64,000 bases of DNA from Trichosporon coremiiforme (Eukaryota; Basidiomycota; Tremellomycetes; Trichosporonales; Trichosporonaceae): positions 1,265,956 through 1,329,955 of the forward strand of contig BCJJ01000002.1 in the NCBI GenBank assembly GCA_039545355.1. The letters run 5' to 3'. A model generated the notes under the pieces. It worked only from the letters and a program-made list of their open reading frames with translations. It was not told the DNA's origin and did no database searches. Each line of letters begins with the position of its first letter. The first letter of the stretch is position 1. Shown here in pieces: positions 56,801 through 64,000 of the stretch. Both the position numbers and the translations under genes were made by a program.

Positions 56801-57144
56801 AACCCCGGCGTCCATTCAGTGCACAGCATCCCCGCACGCCAGTGAACAGCACTGTGATTCCATGTCCTGGCTAGGCAGGTCCCTTTTGTTCAGCTAGAAG
56901 GGTGCCTTTTCTTCTTCCTTTCGCGGCACCTTCCACCTCCACCCCTACCGAAATGCGAATACCGCAATGGAAGGAGTGTAGAGTGTGAAGATGAGGGACT
57001 GATTAGGAAATATCAGGTTGCAGCCAAGTACACCAAGCCTGTGGAATGACTCGCAAGTGCCAATGTGGCTGAATACAATGGTATCGGCCACAGCGAACAC
57101 ACAGTAGGACAATGTAGTGACGGGACAGCAGCAGGGCTCAGGAC
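53826..57144. other. Gene-poor region upstream of PCK1, 3.3 kb
   Basis: Long 5' flank of PCK1 reaching to the 3' end of the SOM1-like gene. Frames of up to 299 codons exist (for example about 55796-56695 minus and 55037-55813 plus) but have no domain, weak starts and overlapping rival frames on both strands. Small direct repeats occur: ATCGCAGG three times at about 55150-55172, CATGCTAGC near 55848-55863, and CAGGTTTCTC at about 54158-54177. It may hold regulatory DNA or noncoding RNA for PCK1; nothing definite is seen. Confidence 0.5.
53908..53916 (-). promoter_or_regulatory. TATA box of PCK1
   Basis: CTATAAATA on the plus strand, TATTTATAG read on the strand of PCK1, 83-91 bases upstream of its ATG and followed by a pyrimidine-rich tract on that strand. 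Consistent with a strongly regulated gene. Confidence 0.55.
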
Positions 57145-57905
57145 TCACATTACTCGGGGGTGGACAATTAGCTCGCCGTCTGGTCCATTCTCGTACACAT
57201 CGTTGGTCACTTCCATGGCAGGACTCTTTCCGCACCTGTAGATCAGTCAGTTGAGCTTCTAACTTGTGGCTGCATGATTTGTGGTGAGGTAGGAGACTCG
57301 AAATATGACCCAATTTCATAACGAGGGGGATCCAGTTCTTCTGGACAGTCGTCATTCAGGTCATCCGAGCCCACTTTGGGTGAGACCAAGAGTGGGCTGT
57401 GGTCGTTCCAGAAGAACAGCGGACCACTGGGTGACGCACACGCCGACACATGGCTGTCGGCACTTGTAGCGAAGCCCAGATGACAGTTACAGATAATACC
57501 CAGAGGTACAGGCACCAAGGGTCATGGTTGAAGATCTGCCGCCTAGATAAAATGTGGGACAGTAGCCGCTTGGCGACCCAGCACATTGAACCAGCCGAAA
57601 GGCGAATGAAAATCTAGAGGTCTTCTTTTGCTCATGTAGGTTCATGAACCCCCTGCACTGTGGGTGCACGACGCAAAGATGTCCAAGATCATCTCACTCA
57701 TGCCCAACAGCACCTTAACCTGTCTGAATTGTTGAATTGCAAGACCTCTCGGAGGGAAAATACATTCCGCAATGGACACTCACTGCCTGAAAACACGTTC
57801 GAAGGGCCAGCACTTGATCTCGGGCTGCGCAATGCAGGTGTACTGCATTAAGGCGAAAAGGCGGCAAGCGTCAGGCCCTTTAGGGTTGGAGCCCTGCTGT
57901 GACAT
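57145..57905 (-). CDS. SOM1: SOM1-like small mitochondrial protein, split by a 548-nt intron
   Basis: Two exons, 57905-57784 and 57235-57145; 70 residues. Neither exon is long enough to stand out alone. Exon 1 encodes DACRLFALMQYTC, then IKCWPFERVFRQ; exon 2 continues CGKSPAMEVTND. The joined spacing Cys14, Cys24, Cys32 and Cys42 (C-x9-C-x7-C-x9-C) with PFERVFRQCG and MEVT matches the fungal Som1 family, an intermembrane-space factor of the Imp1/Imp2 inner-membrane peptidase. The donor is GTGAGT and the acceptor follows CTGACTGATCTACAG, so the join is well supported though the intron is over ten times the usual length. The ATG has an A at -3. The stop TGA overlaps a further GTGAGT, so a longer 3' isoform is possible. 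Confidence 0.7.
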
Positions 57906-58738
57906 GTTGGGGAAGTCGAGTCAGTGACGGCGCGGATAGTGTCGTCGACAACATTCAGGTGGTCATCGTCATGATGGTGGAGATCGGAGGAAGACAAGCG
58001 TGGAAGCAAACTTGCCATGTGGCACGATCTTCGAGTGGCTGATGGTTGACGATACCTCTTTCTGGCCCAGCGGGCAGCATTCAATCGTCTTCGTCTCAGA
58101 TGCATTCTGACAATTACGTTCTAGATCTCACTGTAATTGCAAAGCGGGCGCAGCTCAGAGTCCGGCTGGTCTGGGCGTTCCTGAAAACCAGCCCACGAGA
58201 CGAAATCAATCACGCTCAGCACACCCAGCACGAGGCAGATACAGGACCAGGGAGGAGCCTGCGATCCAGGGGGTAGGTGGCACTCACCGGGCCCCTCTTA
58301 AGGCCTCCTAGCCCTTCGCGATACACGGCAAGACCGCACGCGTTTCACAGATCGCGGCACAATCAAGAGCATGCATGTATGTCATGTGCACGGGGGCACG
58401 GAAACCGATACCTCCAATTCCACTCGACGGGGGCTCGGTAATCTCTTGGCCGTGGACGGAAGGCACGCACGGCACGGACACGCGCCAATCGCTTCGTTTT
58501 TCCGAGGTCGATCCCTCACCCGTCCTTCCCCCCTCCGCCCGACCGACCGACTGACCGATCGGGCCGACCTGGCGTGCCGATTTCCATTGCCCGGTGCCGA
58601 GGCTTGCCGACCTATGCCTATGACGCTCTCTAAGCCTTGATGACTGAGTGGTGAGTGGGAGAGATGATTCTAGCGGCGACTCTAGCGTACAAGAATGCAT
58701 AGTGCTGTGTCTACTGCAGCCAATCCTGGCGGCTGGAC
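57906..58738. other. Intergenic region, 833 bp
   Basis: 5' flank of the SOM1-like gene and 3' flank of the bZIP-GATA gene. No gene or RNA recognised. Confidence 0.4.
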
Positions 58739-61002
58739 CTAAACTTGCCCCGCTGCCGCGAACATATTCTCAACAGCCCGCCCGACCTCGCCGAGGGAGG
58801 GATGTTCGTGCTGTTCTTCCTGCTCCACGCCCATATCCATATCGGGCGTGTGCTGATGCTGGGCGATCTGGTGCTCAATGTCGTGCTGCTGCTCAATATG
58901 CTCAATCTGCTGCTGCTGCTGCTGCTGCTGCTGCGCCTCGTCAATGAGGGCCATCTCGTTCTTGCGCTTGCGTTTCCCGTTGTCGTACCCGACACTTGCG
59001 CGTGAGGCAGCCTTGCGCTTCTTCACGCTCTTCCCGTCGCCCCAGAGCTCGTGCGGGCGCAGAATGCCGAATTTCGCGTGGTACAGCCCGCACGCGTTGC
59101 ACACCTTCAGGTCCTCGCCGTGGAAGCTCAGCTTACGCCATACACTCGTGTGCGTACGCCCGCACACCTCGCAGCTGCCTGGTGGGCCGCGCCGGAGGCG
59201 AGACAGAATGCTCGGTTCCTGGGGCACCTCATCGGGCTGCGCAGAGAGCGCGTGCTCCATCGTCGCAGGCTGAGTCGGCGTGACGGAAGCATCCTGGGGT
59301 GATGGCGGGAGGAAGGCGGCGAACGAAGAGCTGTCGAGCGGGAGCTGCGCGTCGCGGCCCCCATCGGCAGCCTGCGTCAGGTGCGAAAGGAGGTAGTCGT
59401 CGTGCGCGGTCGCCTGCGTGCTGTCCACCGCGTTGCTTGGGCCGGCTTCCTCGATGCGGATCTCGTTCGCGAGGCGGCTGCGGCCGCGAGAGAATGATCG
59501 GCCAACCCGGCCACTTGATGTGCCGGAGCCCTCGCCCGAGCCATCCGTCGATCCGCCCGGCGACTGTAATGGCGAAGAGTACATCAACGAGTAGACGTAC
59601 TTTGCCGGTAGAGCCGCCTGCTTCGGGGGACGACCGCGCTTTCTTCGCGCTGTAGCCGGAGAAGCGAACGGAGTCATCAACGGACCAGCGTGGAAGTCAC
59701 CCTGAATGTCAGCTAACGAGAAAGTCGAAACAGCTCGCGTTACCCACCCCTGGAGCGTTCATCCTCGTCGTGATATGTGCTCGCAGTCCCCGGAGAAGAC
59801 CAGCGATCTGCTCTCTCTCGCGCTCGTCGCCGTTCATCTCGAGCTCCTTCAGCTCAGAGACCAGACCTTCTACCTTCTGTTCATCCTCGTCGTGCGCGCT
59901 GCGCATTCGGGATATGACTTCCCGTAGCACGGCCGCTTCGGACTCTGCGTTCGCCATCTCCGTCTTAATCTCCTCCGATCGGCTGAGAAGCGCCTCGTTG
60001 TCAGCCTCCAGAAGCTCCTTCGGGATCGTCGCAGGGAGGGGATTCGACTCGTCGTTTGCGTCGTCTTCGTAGACCGGCTGGCCGCGTGCGCGGGTCAATT
60101 CGCGCTCCACTCGTGCGATGGCTGCCTTGGTCTTGGCAATGTCGTCACGCAGTAGCTTCTCCATCTCGGCGTTGATCGCAACGGCAACGGCTGAAGCACT
60201 GCTGGTGGCGAGGGCAGGCAATGTTGGGCCGTACACCGACCCGCCTCGTGACCGGCTTCCCTCGCTGAGCGCATCGCCGGTAGGGGTATGTCCCTGGGAC
60301 GTCTGGTCGTTGTTACCGTCTCCGTCCTGTCCCGCGGCTACCGCAGCGAGCTCGCCTAACCGCCCGCTGACGTCGACCTCGTCCTTGAACAGGCTCTCGA
60401 CGCCGCGCATCCAGTTCTGCTCAGACTCCGGATCGAGCGTCGCAGTGAGTTCATCAATGCTGCTCCCAGAGCTGGACAAAAGCGCCGCGAGAAGATTGCC
60501 CTGCTGGTTGTGTGTGTCGGCTGCGTTGATTGCAGCGGCTGTGGCGGCCTCGACATCCGCCACAGTGGTAGCTGTTTGGTCCCCCGTCGGCATGTCGTGG
60601 TTGGCGCCGCCCTCCTCGCGCCCCTCCAAGCGTTCGATCTCCTCCTTAAGCTTCAGGTTTTCATCGCCCAATGCCTGAACGGCCATCTCGAGTGCAATGA
60701 TCTTCTCATGCTGGCGGTTGCGGGATCGCTCGGCTGCCAGGCGGTTCGCCTCTCGTCGCCGCGCATCCGCGGACGACCCGGCAGACGCCGCCGCACTTTT
60801 GCGCTTCCCCCGCGGGGCTGGGGTAGGAGCTTGCTGGACTGGTTGTTCGGTAGCTTCCGGAACGTCTTGCACATGTTGCTGCACCGCGGCTTGGTTCTCG
60901 AGCACAGAATTGGCTGCTGCATGCGTCAGCGGAAGTTTTAGATGAGCTCGGCGGCTCCTCACCTAGCACATCGGACAGCGTCGCGTCCAGACTGGGATCC
61001 AT
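58739..61002 (-). CDS. bZIP + AT-hook + GATA zinc-finger fusion transcription factor
   Basis: Three exons, 61002-60963, 60916-59748, 59701-58739; 723 residues. A canonical bZIP spans about 65-111: basic region with N-x7-R (Asn71, Arg79) and leucines at 89, 96, 103 and 110. A long helical region follows (about 250-395). Exon 3 brings an AT-hook (KRGRPPK, 424-430) and a GATA-type finger with Cys at 580, 583, 604 and 607. The finger is C-x2-C-x20-C-x2-C, a longer loop than the x17/x18 of classical GATA factors, and contains VWRK, then VCNACGLY. The tail has basic clusters and a nine-residue Gln run. The intron between the bZIP and GATA exons (46 nt, GTGGGT donor, GCTGACATTCAG end) is in frame and no stop separates them, so one polypeptide with two DNA-binding domains is predicted. 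Confidence 0.85.
58907..58933. repeat. CTG/CAG trinucleotide run (polyglutamine-coding)
   Basis: Nine uninterrupted CTG units on the plus strand, coding for glutamine on the minus strand in the tail of the bZIP-GATA protein. Confidence 0.95.
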
Positions 61003-61568
61003 TTTGGTTGTAAACACTGGCGAGGGATAGCGGTAAACAGAGATGACCCTCGCGTGCCCGATCGCGCTTTCTGGGAGTGGATGGGTGAGGTGGTCGCTTA
61101 GGTTGTCGTGGGTGGAGCTGCAAATTGACGGCGGCAGACCTATGAGAGTAACGTATCGGTCTGGCAACGCAGAAACTGTGCCATCCACTGGTTTCGGGTT
61201 TTTGTTGCTTGTGCTGACGACGGCTCGTCGCTCGCGATGGTGACGGCTAGGGGGTGGTCGATGGTGATCACCGTTGATGTCAACAACATTATCGGAGAAT
61301 GACTTGTCATTGACTTCGCCTTGTCAAAGCACTCTGAACGTGGGACAACGGTGTTAACCCCAAATCCTGCTCACGTGCCTTCTGACTCCGGTCGCATGCC
61401 TATTCGATTGTTGTTATGACAACATCCATACCCTCTCGTCGCGTTGCAGACAACCCTCCATTGTCGCATCTGGCATCCCGCCCAACCATCACCGCTGTCA
61501 TCGCCATTAAGACAGGCCCGAAAATCTGCTGTTCTGACGCCCCGCTACTCCCTCATCGAAATCTAACC
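61003..61568. other. Divergent promoter region, 566 bp
   Basis: Shared 5' region of the bZIP-GATA gene (minus) and the THO1-like gene (plus). Nothing specific recognised. Confidence 0.4.
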
Positions 61569-62532
61569 ATGGCCAACGCAAGCTTGGCTAAACTGTGAGG
61601 AACCATGCTGTCTGACCCTGACTGACGCCTCAGGAAGGTTGCCGAGCTCAAGGAGCTCGCCGCTAAGCATGGACTCTCGCAGAGTGGACTGAAGAACGAT
61701 CTGGTGGAACGACTGACCGCTGCGGGCGTGAGCCCTGGTGGTCAGACCGAGGCGGAGGAGCTCGTGGACGTTCCAGACGCAGCGCCTGCCGCCGCTGCCC
61801 CTCCCCCTGCACCTGTGCCAGCCCCGGCGGCTCAGCCTACTCCTGCTGCTGCTCCTGCAGCTGAGGCCCCCAAAGCGCCTGAGCCTACGCCATCAGCACC
61901 TGCTGCTGCCGCTGCTCCACCGGCACCCACTGCTGCTCCTGCTGCCGAGTCCAAGGCTGCTGTGGCCGCCGCTCCGACTGAGGTAAGACCACACCTGTAC
62001 GCAAACGCTGACCGGCAGTCAACGTCTGACGAGATCCCCGACGACGAGCTCACAGAGGAACAAAAGAAGCAGAAAGCCCGCGCCGCTCGCTTCGGCATTC
62101 CCTTCAAGGTCACCAAGCCCAAGCCTGCACCTGCACCCGCAGCTGCCCTTGCCCCCAAACCTGAGCAGGCGAAGAAGGAGAAGCCCGCCGCCATCGACAA
62201 TGCCCCACTCGGAGAGTCTGCGGAAGTCCTGGCCCGCCGAGCAGCCAAGTTTGGCCCCATCAAGAAGGCTGAGCCCGCGGCTGCCGCCCCTGCCGCCCCT
62301 GCTGCTGCCCCCCTCGAGAAGAAGGAGGAGCTCACTCCGTAGGCATTTCTTTGCGTCACTTAGCTAACTCTCAGTGAGCAAGCCGAGAGAATTCGCGTTG
62401 AAGAGGATAAGAAGAGGAAACGCGCTGAAAAGTTCGGCACCGCGAAGCCCGCCGAGCCTGCAGATGCCCCGGTAAGTTTTCCAAACCGGATTCGAAGCTG
62501 ACAAGCAGGATGCTAAGAAGGCTAAGGCCTAA
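61569..62532 (+). CDS. THO1: THO1/SARNP-like SAP-domain protein
   Basis: Five exons, 61569-61594, 61634-61982, 62019-62338, 62375-62471, 62509-62532; 271 residues. The SAP domain (about 5-42, KVAELKELAAKHGLSQSGLK then LVERLTAAG) binds nucleic acid. A long Ala/Pro-rich linker (about 60-120) follows, then two copies of the Tho1/SARNP motif: RAARFGIPF and RAAKFGPI, with a third partial RAEKFG near the end. SARNP/Tho1 binds the DEAD-box helicase Sub2/UAP56 through such repeats and helps package mRNA for export. The basic tail DAKKAKA is a likely nuclear signal. The intron at 61983-62018 is 36 nt and its sequence stays open in frame, so retention would add 12 residues. Confidence 0.88.
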
Positions 62533-63212
62533 GTGAGTACCAGGCTGTGTTGAATGGAGGTGGTACCTCGTACCGAGCAATTACTTGATCGCAGCGAGAA
62601 CTGCGACGAGATAAGATATAGTCGACTGTCGTTAAGTTGTTGCCATCTTGGGGCTTCCGATGCATCGCGCATTTGTTGCTTTGGATCGAACTGATATCGT
62701 GAGGGCGGCGATGGATGTAGACATCGGGTAACCCCGCTTGCCTTTCCCCTTTACTTCCAGAAAGGAACGAGTCCTTCGGGAAGCTCCGTGCCGACAACAT
62801 AGTTGATTCTGGTGGCAAGTGATGATATTGAGTTGAGAACGGGTTATAGGACCGTGACAAGATGCTGTCACCGGCCAGTCTCGCTGTCTATCTCGCGATC
62901 ACGACCGGAGTTGAGCGCACTCAAATGAGCACACCAACGGCACGACGTGGGGTGACTGAGGTGACTCCCTACCATGCCAGGGCACATTCCGCGCAGGACG
63001 ACAGGGTCTGGTGGGCGTCCTTCGGCTGGACTATTCGATTGGTTATGGGTGGAGGTAACGATATCTAATGACCTCATTTCAGCCACGGAAAAGGCCATTA
63101 GGCCCCGCCTCAGGTCAAGATCCCCGCGCGCTCCTTGCCGCTTGCTCACCGTCCGGCAACGGTTCGCAGCTTAACAACCGTCCACTCTTGTCATCTACCC
63201 ATCACCAACACC
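62533..63212. other. Intergenic region, 680 bp
   Basis: 3' flank of the THO1-like gene and 5' flank of the aminopeptidase gene. No gene or RNA recognised. Confidence 0.4.
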
Positions 63213-64000
63213 ATGCACCTTGCCACACTCCTTACACTCCCCCTGTTGGCGGCCGCTATCCCCGCTCCCCAGGCGCCTGCCGGCGACGCCCAGACTGTTT
63301 TCGGCATCGAGAATAACAACAACGCCGTGTCGTCCGACCTCAACATCGATCTGAACGAGTTGCGCCTCGTCAAGTTCTCCGAGGATGAGCCTCCCAAGTA
63401 CGCATCAAAGGCTCTTCTGAGGTTCGGCATGCAGTGTACTGACACTTAACAGGTGGATCACCGAGCTCGAGAAGATTGAGGCTCGCGCCCGCGGCCGCAA
63501 GTTCATGGACATGTTAGTGGACACCCACCGCCTCAGGAACTGATAAGCGCAGCACTGACACTCCCACCCTCGGCCTGACCTCTTTCCTCAACGAGGAAAA
63601 GTACGGTGAGCATACAGCTGCCAGAATAATGGCAGAATCGGCCGTGCAGAATGCATGCTAACTAGTGGCAGAATACCCGAAGCCGGGCATGTACAAGAAG
63701 GACATCAAGGCCCTCTACAAGTCTCTCTCCGAGGACCACATGAAGCAGTTCCTGTCCAAGTTCACTAGCTTCCGCACTCGCTACTACAAGTCTCAGACCG
63801 GAAAGGAGTCGCAGAAGTTCCTCCTTTCGACTATCAAGGAGATCGCCAGGGACGAGAAGGGAATCGACATTTCCGAGTTCGAACACCCGTGGGGCCAGAA
63901 CTCCATCATCGCCCGCTTCCCTCACACCGGCAAGAAGGATGCTCCTCGCGTCGTTGTTGGTTCCCACCAGGATAGTACGAACCTTTGGCCCTTCCTTCCC
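63213..64000 (+). CDS. Secreted M28-family leucine aminopeptidase, 3' end outside window
   Basis: Partial: exons 63213-63397, 63453-63512, 63553-63605 and 63672 to the window end, 209 codons seen. A signal peptide (MHLATLLTLPLLAAAIP, cut near Ala-Pro) is followed by a propeptide-like region (FGIENNNNAVSSDLN, then NELRLVKFSEDEPPKWI). The M28 domain begins with LSKFTSFRTRYYKSQTGKES and shows IIARFPHTGK, then the first metal-binding motif VVVGSHQDS, whose His and Asp bind zinc. The fold and propeptide match fungal extracellular leucyl aminopeptidases that trim peptides outside the cell. The rest of the catalytic residues lie beyond the window. The last intron has two possible acceptors (63665 or 63671) in the same frame. 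Confidence 0.88.

Noticed and set aside
57848..58105. 85-codon minus-strand frame overlapping the SOM1-like start
   Set aside because: Different frame from the SOM1-like exon, Arg/His/Ser-rich; the shorter frame at 57905 gives the coherent Cys pattern and was preferred.
1..64000. tRNA, rRNA, CRISPR arrays, transposons
   Set aside because: No tRNA A/B box pair, rRNA-like block, spaced repeat array, terminal inverted repeats with transposase, or reverse transcriptase motif was found by reading; weak matches such as GGGTTGAACCC near 7205 do not fold as a tRNA.

Overview
The window is nuclear DNA of a GC-rich basidiomycete fungus, most likely a tremellomycetous yeast (Trichosporonales or Tremellales); the group is an inference from gene content and gene architecture. 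Almost every gene is cut by very short introns, mostly 34-60 nt. They have GTNNGN donors (usually GTGAG or GTAAG) and a CTGAC or CTAAC branch site only a few bases before the acceptor AG. That signature is so regular that most exon joins below were set by it together with reading frame. No rRNA, tRNA, CRISPR array, origin or intact mobile element was recognised.

Left part (1-19.5 kb): an unknown multi-pass membrane protein, a Zn2Cys6 transcription factor, an HPC2/ubinuclein histone-chaperone subunit, a Cys-rich type I membrane protein, mitochondrial adrenodoxin reductase (ARH1), a large UBE2O/BIRC6-type ubiquitin-conjugating enzyme, a small four-exon membrane protein, a ZNF830-type zinc-finger protein and a small type I membrane protein.

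Middle (19.6-39.3 kb): a possible SAS4-type nuclear protein, a MAM3/CNNM transporter-like protein, a short F-box-like gene, a HEI10/ZIP3-type meiotic RING protein, LSM1, a RAP1-like BRCT-Myb protein, a myristoylated Lys/Ala-rich coiled-coil protein, an orphan basic protein, NAC-alpha (EGD2), prefoldin 1, a nine-exon 2-oxoglutarate oxygenase, a small conserved protein and eIF2B-beta (GCD7).

Right part (39.3-64 kb): a 1203-codon reading frame joining the mitochondrial elongation factor GUF1 (LepA/EF4) to a PPR-like protein, a mitochondrial cysteine synthase, SEC1, an ataxin-3/Josephin deubiquitinase, ATP-type PEP carboxykinase (PCK1), a 70-residue SOM1-like mitochondrial gene split by an unusually long 548-nt intron, a bZIP + AT-hook + GATA fusion transcription factor, a THO1/SARNP SAP-domain protein and the 5' part of a secreted M28 aminopeptidase.

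The genes are mainly housekeeping and do not form one pathway. Recurrent themes are mitochondrial function (ARH1, GUF1-PPR, cysteine synthase, SOM1), ubiquitin biology (UBE2O-type E2, Josephin DUB, HEI10-type RING) and chromatin or telomere biology (HPC2, SAS4-like, RAP1-like). The most unusual items are the two fused proteins, the RAP1-like gene with a 4-nt first coding exon, and the hidden SOM1 gene. Gene-poor blocks lie at 50.1-52.1 and 53.8-57.1 kb, either side of PCK1.
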